Assembly: GCF_002099425.1 (NCBI RefSeq) | Contig: NW_018343982.1 | Span: forward strand, 13,866,501-13,930,500 | Source of the DNA: Phascolarctos cinereus | Taxonomy: Eukaryota > Chordata > Mammalia > Diprotodontia > Phascolarctidae | Reading direction: 5' to 3' | DNA length: 64,000 bases | Shown here: piece after piece, positions 1 through 10,799 of the stretch | Layout of the letters: the number at the start of each line of letters is the position of its first letter | Position numbering within the stretch: position 1 is the first letter of the stretch | Notes under the pieces: generated by a model | The model's database searches: none | Told to the model about the DNA's origin: nothing | Seen by the model: only the letters and a program-made list of their open reading frames with translations | Position numbers and translations under genes: made by a program

Positions 1-964
1 AAGACAGAATGAAGAGAATGATATACACAAAGACTACATACAATAATGGAAATGAATGCTAAAAAAACCCCAGAATTTTAATCATTTGCTTGTAGCTGGA
101 CGAATGATAGCAGGCTCCATTCAGGATATAATATTAGAACTGGGCCTTGAAGAATGGGAAAGATGTCAATAAACTAATGGGAATACTCCCCATCAACATT
201 CTGGGACATCTGTCACTCTATATAGCCACCTTTGACTTTATGGTTGACAAAGCACTTTATTTACAGTAGCTCTTTAAAGAGGCTAGTAGAAGTAGTGTCT
301 TCTTTATTTTGCAAATGGAACTCAGAAAAGTGCTTTATTCAAAGTTCACATAGTAAATGTCTGATTTGGAGACGCAAATTTAGTTTTCCTGACCAAATTA
401 TCTTTCTACTAGACCAGTCGTTCTCAAATTGTGGCCTGGAGACCCCTGGGGGTGCCTGAGACTCTTTCAGGGGCTCATTGAAGTCAAAACTATTTTCATA
501 ATAATGCTAAGATATTTTGATTTCTAACATAGTCAATATTGATAGCTATAAGCTAAAAAACTCTTTGGGTGACTCCTCAATAATATTTAAGACTGTATAT
601 TTTAAAATATTTAAGAATTTAAAACTCATATTAAAATATAAATATTAAGTGTAGTATTTAATGAAAAGTTTGAGAACTACAGAACTAGACAATGAAACCT
701 CCTAATGTTTGGCTCTATCTCCTATTTTACCTCTCACAAGTTAAGTCTACTTTTACTTCATCATTAAAGCCCTTTGCAGACCTTAAAGTGATATATAAAT
801 GTGAGCTGTTGTTAACATTATTTTTCTCCCTTCAAAAGAATCCATTCTCAAATCCCATTCCTCTACTTATCTCTGAGCTTAACTGTTGAAGATTGTGTTG
901 CCATCTTATTTTGCAAGTTTCCAATTTTCTAAGTCCTTTAAAAGGTCAGAGGTAAGAAATTCTA
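1..964. other. intergenic or SPMIP5 intron, nothing recognised
   Basis: AT-rich unique-looking sequence. A segment at about 420-680 ('tctcaaattgtggcctggagaccc ... gagaactac') resembles an old dispersed repeat but I cannot name it. No coding exon of SPMIP5 was found here. Confidence 0.4.
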
Positions 965-978
965 CATAACACATTAAT

Positions 979-1210
979 TGTTCAGTCATGCCAGACTCTT
1001 TGTGACCCCATTTGGGGTTTTCTACTAGAATGGTTTGCCATTTCCTTCTCCAGTTCATTTTACAGATAAGGAAACTGAGGCAAACAGGGTTATGTGACTT
1101 GCCTGGAGTCACCCAGCTAGTAAGTATCTGAGGCCAGATTTGAACTGGGGAAGGTGAGTCTTCCTGATTCCAGGCCTGGCACTCTAGCCAGTGCACCACC
1201 TAGCTGCCCT
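979..1210 (-). repeat. MAR1-type CORE-SINE, antisense
   Basis: Full-length type: tail (CTCTTTGTGACCCCATTTGG), core (ACAGATAAGGAAACTGAGGC), then antisense B box (GATTTGAACT) and head ending CACCACCTAGCTGCCC. Confidence 0.85.
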
Positions 1211-1884
1211 AGCACAGTAGACAGGAATGGCAAATTGGCTAAATACATTTCCTGGAGAGGAGATGCCTGGGGAGGTCCAAGCCATTCTGTCCTTTCCCCT
1301 TTGCCCTCTTCTAACACAGTGCTGGCATTTATCTTGCAAGTCCTTATGCAGTCCTTACCCCAGTGCCCTGAGGCCAGAGGGTGTAAACTGAAAGGTGACC
1401 AAGTACCGCCTCAAGGTTAAGAGAAATACCAGAATCTACCTGGGGGGTCGCAATTTACACTCAGTACAAGTGCTTTAGACCTAGCACATTGTTGATTCAT
1501 TGATTTATAAGGAGAAAATTCAAGACAGATGGAAGTATTTGAATGTGCAATAAGCTGCCTTGGGAGATGAGTTCCCCACCACTTCAAGTCTTCAAGTGAT
1601 GGCTGGATGAACACGTGCCAGATGTCATTAAGGGGATTCATGGGAGATAGACTGAACAAGATGGCCTCCCAGATGCCTTCCAGCTCATATTTTATGGCAT
1701 ATATTAAAAGTTACCTTACCTTCCTCTTGAGCCCCCTAACCAGATGTAATCTCTCTAAACCACCCTGTGCCTCTCTCTTAGGGCATGTATCACACCACCT
1801 TCTGTAGCATTACTGATGTTCCAGTCTCATCTCTTGCTATTCTTTAAGCTCCCCATGCTCTCATAGGCTTTGTGTCTTTAACTT
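1211..1884. other. unassigned spacer
   Basis: No gene, RNA or clear repeat seen, except a short CR1-like stretch around 1515-1680. The minus-strand open frames are short and unlike known proteins. Confidence 0.35.
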
Positions 1885-2025
1885 AGCTGGAGTGGTTCAC
1901 CATTGCCTTCCCCAGTTCATTTTGCAGATGAGGAAACTGAGGCAAACAGGGTTAAGTAACTTGCCTGAGGGTCACCCAGCTAGTAAGTGTCTGAGGCCAG
2001 ATTTAAACTCAGGAAGAGGAGGTTA
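1885..2025 (-). repeat. MAR1-type SINE, antisense, truncated
   Basis: Core and B-box part present (CAGATGAGGAAACTGAGGCA, GTCACCCAGCTAGTAAGTGT). The tRNA-like head is lost. Confidence 0.75.
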
Positions 2026-2159
2026 TAAAATTCTATTACAATCTGAAGGTAAGCTTCGTCATTTACTTAACTAGTATAACCTGCAGCAACTAAGAATTTG
2101 AAATAGATGTGGAATAAGCACTGGCTGGTTTGATATCATTATCAGTTGTTAGAATTTAG

Positions 2160-2335
2160 TAGAGACCAGAGAGATTGTCTAATCCATCCCCTTATTTTAC
2201 AGATGTGCTCTGGGCCCTTACAGCTTGAAGTAAAGGTAAAATGACTGGTCCAAGGTTACATACCAAGTTAGTGATAAAACTGGCCCTTGAACTCAGCTCT
2301 CCTAACTCCTGGCCCAATGCCTTCTTCTTCCCATT
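2160..2335 (-). repeat. old MIR-like SINE, antisense
   Basis: Diverged MIR core: ATTTTACAGATG, TTGAACTCAG, CTCCTAACTCC. Confidence 0.6.
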
Positions 2336-2484
2336 AGAATCCCACTGCCAGTTACCTCTCTCATTTGAAATGCTTTGTTTACCTGGTTTCAAAAATCTAG
2401 CCTTTCACACTTCATATTTACAAGTAAAGATTCTGAAAACTGTCCTGCTCTTGTTCATGAAGGCTTTCCCATTTAGAGAAAAGA

Positions 2485-2890
2485 AGGGAATAAGCATTTT
2501 TATAGCACCTACTGTGTGCCAGGCACTGTGCTAAGTGATCCTCACAACAACCTTGCAAGATAGGTGCTATTATTATTAAATTTTTGGGGGAGGATTAGGC
2601 AATGGGGTTAAGTGACTTGCCCAGGGGTCACACAGCTAGTAAGTGTTATGTGTCTGAGGCCGGATTTGAACTCAGGTCCTCCTGAATCCAGGGCTGGTGT
2701 TCTATCCACTGTACCACCTAGCTGCCCTGATAGGTGCTATAATTATCCTCATTTTACAGTTAAGAAAACTCAGGCAGACAGAAGTTAAATGACTTGCCCA
2801 AAGTCACACAGCTAGTAAGTGCCTGAGGCTGGATTTGAACTAGGATCTTGTACTCCAGGATCAGCTGCTTTATCCATTTCACCACTTACT
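2485..2890 (-). repeat. MIR-like SINE interrupted by a younger SINE
   Basis: Host element covers about 2485-2570 and 2741-2890 in antisense orientation (TGTGCCAGGCACTGTGCTAAG ... CACACAGCTAGTAAGTGCCTG). The two parts become continuous if the insert 2571-2728 and one copy of GATAGGTGCTAT are removed. Confidence 0.8.
2571..2728 (-). mobile_element. WSINE-type SINE with 12-bp target-site duplication
   Basis: Antisense copy running from an A/T tail through GGGGTTAAGTGACTTGCCCA and GATTTGAACTCAGG to CACCTAGCTGCCC. It is bordered by perfect direct repeats GATAGGTGCTAT at 2559-2570 and 2729-2740, the mark of LINE-driven insertion. Confidence 0.85.
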
Positions 2891-3016
2891 GTCAGGTTAC
2901 TCAGCTGTCCTTCATTTACTTGTGAACCTCCATTTACTCAGTGGTCAGGTAATTTCTTGCTGTAGGTTCTGTTTCTAGGACTAAGTGATAGCAAAGTTTA
3001 TTGAAAAACTGAGTAC

Positions 3017-3238
3017 CTATACAAGCTGGGTGACAGCGGACATAGTAATCATGTATCATCCTTAAAACCGTTTCTTTGGAACAGATTTCTTGTAGTTTGT
3101 CAGCAGTGGCTGTGTGGTATCTCAGTGCCTCCAGCTGATTTTTGTGTCTCTGAGTTGTGTCTCTAAATTTTCTGATACAGTAACTGGTGTCACTGTTGTA
3201 AGAATTACCCATTTTGCTGAGCCGGAGAGGGACATAAC
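3017..3238 (-). CDS. SPMIP5: SPMIP5 second coding exon
   Basis: 222 bp: two bases complete Gly, 73 codons, one base over. Acceptor GGCTTCTGCAG, donor GTACTC after TATAG. Encodes YVPLRLSKMGNSYNSD through VRCHPACI. The open frame extends on both sides into intron; the boundaries come from the splice signals and from alignment to the human protein. The split codon matches the human protein's Glu/Gly position. Confidence 0.87.
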
Positions 3239-4041
3239 CTGCAGAAGCCAAATACATGTAATATAGCATTTAACTTAGAAAGGAGTGGACAGAAGATCAC
3301 CAATAACTCTAATTCATTTCTAGTGAATGGTAAACCCAACAACATCTGGAATTTCTCACATGGCCAAAAGAACTATTCGATTTTTGCGTATAAATGTTAA
3401 CACCAGCAATGTGGTTTCACCAGCTATGTAACCCTCCCCAGGCCTGGGGGAAAAATGACCTTGGAGGAGGGATGGGATAGGTAGTCCCCTTCAGACAAAG
3501 AAGATGACAGTGATATTCTTTTAGAGTCCATCTCCTGATGTCAATCTTAACAGCAAATGGGGGAATATTTAATGTGACAAAATGATCATTCCAAGAAGCT
3601 ACTGAAATTATTCATGTTCTTAGAGAGAATGCTTATTTTCTTTGACACTTCCAAAATGTAATTTTGGATCTTTCTTTTTGGCCCATTTGGAAATTGCAGT
3701 CTTATTAAAGCCAAGACCAAACACATGAAAAAGGTAAATGGGTTATATGTGAGAAACACCCCCTGACCAATTTTTTGCCATTTTCCTCAAAATAACATGT
3801 AATCATTAAAATTAGCGTGGGTAAAACAGAATTATTTGAGGCTTGATGCTGAATTCTAAACACTATAATATTGTCACAGTAAAACAATATTTTTATAAAA
3901 GGGTAGATGTATGTGGAAAGACATGCTATCAACGTAATTTAAAGCTAAAGACAAATACGCCTTAGTTGAAGATACTATTTTGCCCTTTTTATCTAAATAG
4001 AACTAGACTTCAGATGACCCACACTCCACCGTCCAAACCAA

Positions 4042-4092
<51 letters not shown>

Positions 4093-5788
4093 CATAATGT
4101 CTTTGGAATAATGGTGAATTTCAAGTTATTTTATCAATGCTTATATTTACCTCCCTTCCTCCTTTTCCAGGTAACAATTTCCTCTAATGACAGAGAGACA
4201 GACCAGTGGGTAAAGAAAAGAACACTGGCTTTAGAATAAAGAAACTTAGATCCTGAATCTTAGCTCTTGCCACTTAATAAACTAGATGGTTGTAGGCAAG
4301 TCTCATTCCTTCTCTGATCCTCAATTTTCTCAAGTAGAAAATGGAAATTTGCCCAGTCTACCTCTCCAGACTATTTTAAGAAAAGTATTTTGCATACTGT
4401 TGATAAATGGAAGCTATGATTATGTGGGGACAGCTAGGTCCCCCAACTCAGTGGATAGAGTGCCAAGCCTGGGTCAGGAAGACTCATCTTCCTCAGTTAA
4501 ATCTGGCCTTGGACACTTCATAGTTGGGTGACCCTGGGTGTCACTTAACCCTGTTTGCCTCAATTTCCTCAACTGTAAAATGAGATGAAGAAGGAAATGG
4601 CAAACCACTCCAGTATCTTTGTAAAGAAAACCACAAATGGGGTCACAAAGAGTCCGAAACAACTGAAATGACTAAACGACAAAATACAAAATTGTTATGT
4701 GGAATGGTGGAGGAGTAGCAAACATTTAAGTATCTCCCATCCAAGACCCTGTGCTGGACTTCGGGTAGCAAGACAAATAAGACACGTGAACCACCCTCCC
4801 TCCCTGGCCCTTGGAGAGTTTCCGGTTGATCAAGCTTAAATAGCATTTTTAATGCTATGCCAATGAGATAATAATTGTAAAGTGATTAGCACACGGTCCC
4901 TAGGTACATAGTAAACACTACATAAATGTTAGCTATTAGCTGTTATTTTTAATCACCATCAAATCCTATCTTGATTGGTATGTAGGTGTGCACAAAACTA
5001 AAATTCTGCTAGTAGAAAAGGCATGAAATTGGATAACTACAATCTATCCTGTATTACTGGTGTTATTTATATCTCCTTGTCTTCCCACAAAGCAGTTGGA
5101 GCAACTCACTGGATAATTTAGTTAAAGCAAACTTTTTATGATGCAGAAAGATTTGGGGCAAAGTCATCAGTTGGGAATGGAGCAGCTCTGAGAAAAACCA
5201 ACTGGGTGTATCCAAAGAAATCTTTGTTGCTGTCTGTTAGAAAGAAGATATCACATTTTTGTCCTTTGTTTCACTCCTCGCAAGGCAATTAGCCATAAGT
5301 AATATAGGAAGCACCAGTGTGATTCCAGACTAGGGGTATTCTTCCCACTTCCATCAAGGAAGATGCCACTCACCTATGCTTTGATAAGTTCTAGGGGCTT
5401 GCCTGAGGCACAAGTAGGAGGTTAAATAATTTGCTGAGTCACACAGCTAGTGAGTGCTAGAAGCAGGGTCAGGATGGGAACCCAAATCTTTTCTATGCCA
5501 AGCCCAGCACTGTACACTGCCATGCTGACTCTACAACTGGCAGTTACTAAAAGGCAGAAAAAAATCCCAGTATCTAGAGTGGGAAGGGACCCTGGCGGTC
5601 ATCTACTCAACATACTGCCCAAAGATGATATGCTCAAATATCTTCCCAATTACACATTTTAAGTCCTCTCCTCATAACAGAATCATAATTATCAAAGGAA
5701 TCCATCACTTACCTCCATATCCTGGTGTAATTGGAAGGTTTCTCATAAAGACTGGTGATGGGTCTGAGTTTTCTTGAAATGGCTCCAT
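3017..5788 (-). CDS. SPMIP5: SPMIP5 (C10orf82), 5' two coding exons; continues off left edge
   Basis: Orthologue of human C10orf82, now named sperm microtubule inner protein 5. It is a small protein placed inside the doublet microtubules of the sperm tail. Two minus-strand exons (5713-5788 and 3017-3238) join in phase (G|GT, Gly) to give about 99 codons: MEPFQENSDPSPVFMRN, then LPITPGYGG, YVPLRLSKMG, KFRDTTQRHKNQLEAL, ETVLRMIHDYYVRCHP. The human protein, from memory, has MRNLPITPGYSGFVPF, KTFQEKTQRYKEQL and ETVLQALHQYNLQYHP at the same places. The N-terminus is a few residues longer than human. The C-terminal exons (GWAGYLPR and onward) were not found in 1-3016 and should lie left of the window. 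It lies downstream of HSPA12A on the same strand, as in human 10q25, which supports the call. No frame break seen. Confidence 0.87.
4042..4087. repeat. (AC)n microsatellite
   Basis: About 23 uninterrupted AC units, in the SPMIP5 intron between its two coding exons. Confidence 0.95.
4426..4684 (+). repeat. MAR1-type CORE-SINE, sense
   Basis: Sense copy: head GGACAGCTAGG, AGTGGATAGAGTGCC, core TTAACCCTGTTTGCCTCAAT, tail CAAATGGGGTCACAAAGAGT. It lies within the SPMIP5 intron. Confidence 0.85.
5395..5520 (-). repeat. MIR-like SINE remnant, antisense
   Basis: GAGTCACACAGCTAGTGAGTG core with diverged flanks, about 190 bases downstream of the SPMIP5 first coding exon. Confidence 0.55.
5713..5788 (-). 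CDS. SPMIP5: SPMIP5 first coding exon
   Basis: ATG at 5786-5788, 25 codons plus one base, donor GTAAGT at 5712-5707. MRNLPITPGY is the diagnostic motif shared with human C10orf82. An in-frame TAA lies 9 bases before the ATG, so no longer start is possible in genomic frame. A possible acceptor (TTCATTTCTAAG, AG at 5795-5794) sits 5 bases before the ATG, suggesting that an upstream non-coding exon may be spliced to this one. Confidence 0.88.
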
Positions 5789-6274
5789 ATTTTCTTAGAA
5801 ATGAATTAAATCAATAAACACGATCATCTGCTGTCTATAGGGCCCTGTACTAGGTATAGTAGGGTCCACAAAGATTAAAAGGCATGACTGGTACAGTTGT
5901 GAATCTGGACCTCTAATAATCAAGGCTATTTATGTCTACAAAAAACAAGAGATAAGGTCTTTAGGTATAGATTTAACTGAGAAAGCAAATTTAATGAAAA
6001 CTTCATTTTCAGACAGTTCAATTAACAAACTCATTTCTTTGGCGTGACTCAAAACCTACATGGGAGCCATAACATACATATTAAAATAATTGAGCTCTAT
6101 AAGGCTACAAGAAACACAAAAGTAGATTGTCACCATGTCCTACTGGCTTACAGCACATCACCTTTGGGTGTCTTACCTTGCTTTCTTCAAGAGGGTGGGA
6201 GAACTGGGCTTTTAATAATTTCAATGCATAGCACATCCATTTCTTATTAAGTTAGCAGCCCTAAAATAACAATA

Positions 6275-6640
6275 ATAATAACTTGTACTTTTGTAGTGCT
6301 TTACTATCCCCCAAATGTTTCATATTTGAAGCTTACTTGAACCTCATACCACAGCCTTGAGAGGTATGTAGTACAAATTTTATTAACCCCATTTTACAGA
6401 TGAGGAACCTAAGCAACAGTAAAGACAGTAAAGAAAGACTCATGGATGGAAACCTTAATAAAGAGTATCTGAATAAAGGAGTCAGGAGATCTGGGTTCTA
6501 GTCCCAGCTCTGCTACTGAGTTCATATGTGACTCAGGTAAACTTCCTTCTCTATTCCTATTTTCTGCTCTGCAGATTTAGAGGATTGAACAGGACTTTAG
6601 CTAAGGTCCCTTTAAACTCTAATATTCTATGATTTTATAG
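6275..6640. repeat. two MIR-like SINE remnants in opposite orientation
   Basis: Antisense piece at about 6275-6415 (ATTTTACAGATGAGGAACC). Sense piece at about 6470-6640 (GGGTTCTAGTCCCAGCTCTG, ending CTAATATTCTATGATTTTAT). Confidence 0.6.
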
Positions 6641-7004
6641 GGACTTACAATTGTGTGCCACAAGGGCTCCAGATCCTAGGTGGCTGGCAGCATCCTCCTA
6701 AGTGGGGCAAATCCCCCAAGTACCCAAGTGGGTTGCTGCCTTAATAAGAGTAATCAGGTGGCCTTCCAAAAAGAATGTTGTATGTGTTACTGGAGTAAAT
6801 CAAGATGAGTGGGGCCACATACATTTCTATCTTTATCATTGTATCTATGTGGGATCTGGTTAAAATGAACATCCATAGCAGTGGAATTTGAGGGGGGAGG
6901 ATGTGGGGGAGAGAAACACGATTGAGGAATAACAAAGAAATCATTCCAAACACAAAAGGAATGACAAGAATAAGATTCTGTTTATCCTTTCTTTATCTGG
7001 TGAT

Positions 7005-7205
7005 ACTATGGGTGTGAGCAATTGCCTGTGTTAGCAACTCTTTTCAGTGATGCAGATGGGCAACTTGTATTTAATTTACAGTTTTTTAGAGATGTCTGGA
7101 GGGCACTGGAAGATTTAGTGATTCTCCTATGGTCACATAGCCAGTAGAACTTGAACCCAGGTTTTTCTGATTCCAAGGCTGACCCTTCGTCCACTATTCT
7201 AGGCT
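7005..7205 (-). repeat. MIR-like SINE, antisense
   Basis: GGTCACATAGCCAGTAG, CTTGAACCCAGGTTTTTCTG, then TCCACTATTCTAGGCTG. Diverged. Confidence 0.6.
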
Positions 7206-7924
7206 GTCATGAAGCTTCTCTGGAGAATTTTTTTTTCTTTGTTGTTGGGTCATCCAGTGCCAATGAATAAAAATGTGCTTGGGGTAAAATTATTCAATTG
7301 TGCTGATTATGTCATTAAAGTTTGCTGATAATAAGTACTGTTTAATGCCAGTGCTTTGTTCTGTTTTGAGCAAATCTGATGGGCCCTACATCTACAACAG
7401 AAGAGAACCATGGCCTGTATTTCTTATCAGCATGGCCACAGCTTTCCCAAAGCTAACCCAAATTAGCTAACAGCCTCCCTCTAAGCATATTTAATATAGA
7501 GAAATCAAATGAGATTGTGAATGTAAAAGTGCTTTGCAAAGAGTGAAGGGGCTAAATCATCACAGGGAAACACTTGGATTCGTTAGAATCATACACTATC
7601 ATGACTGAAGGTCAGAAGCGATGTGGTGGAAACCTGGACTGAAGCATAAATTCTCAAGAGGGTAGTAATCATTCAACCTCTGCTTGAAAACAGCCAGCAA
7701 AAGTTATCTCTGGAGGTAGCCCTGTTATACTGCTCTTCATCTCTGAGTCTCTATTTCCTTCTCCAAGGACATCCCTGCCTCCTCCCCAAAGCTAGCAAAG
7801 AAGCATCTATCAAAACTTGAAGGGACCTTATAGACCAATATTTTCATTTTACAGGAGGCAATGTTGTACAACTATCTAGAGTGAGAATTTGATCCAGATC
7901 CTGATACTGCTTGTGTTATCAATT
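7206..7924. other. spacer with faint CR1-like piece
   Basis: Mostly unassigned. About 7620-7745 (CAACCTCTGCTTGAAAACAG) resembles the antisense CR1-type LINE seen elsewhere in the window. Confidence 0.35.
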
Positions 7925-8340
7925 GCCCACATCACTCAACCTCGATGGACCTCAGTTTCCTCATCCATAAAATGATGGGGTTGTACCAGATGGCCTCTGG
8001 GAATCCTTTCCAGTTCTAAATCTAAGATCCCATGACATCAATGTGCAGAGAGGAAATAACTTGGCCAATGCCCAAGAGCATGCAGCACTCCTCCAAAAAG
8101 TCCTTCTCTTATAATGGTCCTTTCCCAAAAAAGAAAACTCACTAGCCTTGAGGTTAGAACACTTGGCTTCAAGGCTGGGCTCCAACACTTGCCAGCTGTG
8201 TAACCTTGGGCAGAACACCTCACCTCTCTAAGACTTTTTTCCTCACCTGTAAAATGAGTACTTATATCATCTTTCCTACCTAACTCACAAGGCTGTTTTG
8301 AGGATCAAACGAATTAATGGATGTGAGAACACAAAACCTC
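7925..8340 (+). repeat. two sense MIR-like SINE remnants
   Basis: About 7925-8035 (CCTCAGTTTCCTCATCCATA ... TTCCAGTTCTAAATC) and about 8150-8340 (CAGCTGTGTAACCTTGGGCA ... GTTTTGAGGATCAAACGA). Confidence 0.65.
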
Positions 8341-8459
8341 TATTGTTATACATCCTCTCAAGCAAGGTCAGGAATTCAAGGACTCATTCTCCCACGTACT
8401 GCGGGAGCTGAAATGGAGAAAGCATTCTCTAAGAGGGAAAGATTTTTGCCCACCTCTAC

Positions 8460-9110
8460 CACAGAGAACGAGGCTAAGGAGGATTGGGGGTGACGACAGG
8501 GTGGGTTAGGATGGAGATGGGGAATCAGACTGGATCCTAAGACAGCAGACCGGGAAGGTGAGCTCAGAGGTCCCAGGACAGGGCGAGAACAGGGTGCAGG
8601 ACCAGGACACGGGCGGTGGGGGAGGCTCACCCACAGGGCTCCCCGAGCTAGCAGTAAACAGCTGCGGCGCTGGAGTAGACTTGGCGCTGCTTCGCCGGAC
8701 CCGGCCAGGGCCCCCAGAGTGCTCCTACAGACAGGCCCCACCCCTCTGCCCATGGCCCCTCCCCAACATTGTGCGCTCAGCGCGTCCTTAACTCCGTCAC
8801 TTCCAGCTGCTGGAGATGAAGGTGTTGGGGCAGCCCCTCTGCACCCTTGCGCTGGCTGGGAATCATCGGGTTCTGCGCCCTCCCCCGAGGTTGAAAATTC
8901 CAGTTTAGGTTCCTGGGTAGGATTCGAAAAATGGCAATCAACTCCCCACCACCATCTTGACAACCACCAGGCCAGGTGGAGCAAGCAGCCCCAGGAGGGT
9001 ACTGGTTGTGTTGGGACCAGGTTGGATGCTGTGCTTGCTTGTTTTGTAAGGGCGAGCTATAAGCTCCAGACCCAGGGTGAAGTGAAGCGAGTGAAGCCCG
9101 GGTACGTTGG
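8460..9110. promoter_or_regulatory. small GC/CpG-rich patch
   Basis: The densest CpG cluster in the window (roughly 20 CpGs, concentrated in 8545-8905) inside otherwise AT-rich DNA. Open frames on both strands here are by-products of GC content. Splice-donor-like sequences exist on both strands: AAG|GTGAGC on plus near 8558, and GTGAGC on minus near 8632-8627. With the motif pair at 9.77-9.85 kb this could form one regulatory unit upstream of SPMIP5. Whether it is unmethylated or transcribed is unknown. Confidence 0.4.
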
Positions 9111-9224
9111 GTTTAGAATCTGGAGTCCTGTTTAATGATCAGCTCTCGAGCCAAGGGATGGAACGGGTGCACTAAGCAGAGCCCTGGCCCTGGGGTCACA
9201 GGTTTGGGGTCCAAATGCTGCTGT

Positions 9225-9445
9225 CGCTGCCACTAATAATAGCTGGCTAGCATTTCTCACAGTACTTTAAGGTTCGCAAAGCGTTTAACATATATTACCT
9301 CATTACAACTCATTAAGGTTTATGGTATTGTCATTATCATTTTACAGATGAATAAACTGAATTTGAGAGGGTTTGACTTACCCAGAGCCCACAGCTAAGG
9401 AAGTATCTGAGGACGGATCTGAACTCAGATCTTCCTTGAACCAAT
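9225..9445 (-). repeat. MIR-like SINE, antisense
   Basis: TTTAAGGTTCGCAAAGCG, CATTTTACAGATGAATAAAC, CACAGCTAAGGAAGTATCTG, CTGAACTCAGATCTTCCTTG. Lies between the CpG-rich patch and the ZNF143-type element. Confidence 0.7.
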
Positions 9446-9649
9446 CAGCTAACCTCACTGTGTTTCAGTTTCAAAATTTGAAAGAAAAAAAAAATGAGTG
9501 GGTTGTAGTTGATGACCTCTAAAGTCCCCCTTCAGCTCTAAATTTACGAACTTTAAGAGTGAGCAGCAACATGAAATGGGATGAACATAAAGGTTGGTGG
9601 AATAATCAGTCAACTGGCATCTGTCAATCAATGTTCTAGGCTCTGTGAA

Positions 9650-9970
9650 TACAAACAATGAAACAATCCAATAAAAGCAACTCATTTATGTGTTCTGAAA
9701 TTTGTTTCTCGCACACGTTCTGGTTCACACAGAAGATGCGTGGGAGGGAGAAGAGAAGCGTACTTCTTGGACTACATTTCCCAGAAAGCAATATATCAGA
9801 ATCCCTTCAGAGGGCAAAGGCAATCACCAAGCGAAGACTCTGATTGGTAGGGAATCTTGGAGAGGTGGGAAGTTTAAAAAGCAATTGAGGGGTCAAAAGG
9901 AAACTTCTGGATAAGTACTGACATCTTCTTGGAACTCCGAAGTCTGGGTCTAGAGAGACTCCAGCCTTGA
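9650..9970. promoter_or_regulatory. promoter-like segment: ZNF143/THAP11-type element plus inverted CCAAT
   Basis: ACTACATTTCCCAGAAAGC at 9771-9789 is close to the SBS consensus (ACTACAnnTCCCAGnATGC) bound by ZNF143 and THAP11 at many vertebrate promoters. ATTGG (inverted CCAAT, NF-Y type) lies about 54 bases further at 9843-9847. CpGs (CTCGCACACG, GATGCG, AGCGTA, AAGCGAAG) are commoner here than in surrounding DNA. No repeat family is visible. The nearest downstream gene start is SPMIP5 (ATG 5788, minus strand), so a non-coding first exon of SPMIP5 or a separate transcript is plausible. Motif seen; function inferred. Confidence 0.5.
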
Positions 9971-10790
9971 CCCTTGTATGATGGATAATTTTGGCGATCT
10001 GGCGAGGTTTATAAATCAGAATAATGTTTTTAAATGTATCACATAAATACACAGAATTACAAAAGCAAACCAAAAGTTAGTGAAAATAAACGTGCATACC
10101 CCACCCCTGCCCTATCCAAGTTCACAGACCACCGAAACCCCTACCCTAGGGTATTTTACCACTGGACTGTATGAGTTCCTAAGTGACTACTAATTCCCTT
10201 TCCCAATATGTTGGGGTTGGAGGATTAGTCCGAACACGGAGTAGGGACAAAATTAGATGATAACTCTCTGCAACATATAGGTGGTTACACCCATTTATGT
10301 CTAATTCTTTCATTATTTATGTTGATTTTGTGTACTTTTGCTATTAGAGTTATGGATCCTGCAGTGGTTAAATAGAATGTTAAGTTGATATTGGCTTAAC
10401 CTGTGATTTCCAAAACTTATTACCTACCTTGTGTCTCACATTTAAGCTGAGAAAAGTAGCAAGGGGCTCCAGAGCCAGAGTTTTCATTGGCTCAGTATTA
10501 CATTCTGATGGAGGCTGGTCAGTCAACAGGTATTTATTAAGTACTTACTATATACCAGGGACTATGTTAAAGTGCCAGGAATACAAATACAAGAAAAAGG
10601 GTGCCCTCAAAGAGCGTACATTCTAATTGGGAAGACAGTACTTGAAAGGAAGCTGAAAAGAGGGGAGGGAAGAGAGGTGGAAGGAAAGCAAATACCTGCC
10701 AAAGGCGTATGATCAGGAAGTCCAAAGGAGTGAAGTGTGGTGGGAAATGACGAAATGCCTGGCCTGGGAGTCCTCCTTAAATGGGGGACA
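9971..10790. other. spacer; one dispersed-repeat piece
   Basis: About 10510-10640 (AGGTATTTATTAAGTACTTACTATATACC ending near CATTCTAATTGG, shown in part) is an old LINE-derived dispersed repeat also present at 20.05, 50.0 and 62.7 kb. The rest is unassigned. Confidence 0.45.
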
Positions 10791-10799
10791 TCTTGTAGT

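Noticed and set aside
906-1199. 97-codon minus-strand frame and similar SINE-overlapping frames (2241, 4474, 27092, 14937)
   Set aside because: They are read through MAR1/MIR SINE copies, where the core happens to lack stops in one frame.
8376-8984. 202-codon minus-strand frame and two plus-strand frames over the GC-rich patch
   Set aside because: GC-rich DNA has few stop codons. The residue make-up is Ser/Pro/Leu/Gly-rich, no family is recognised, and competing frames exist on both strands.
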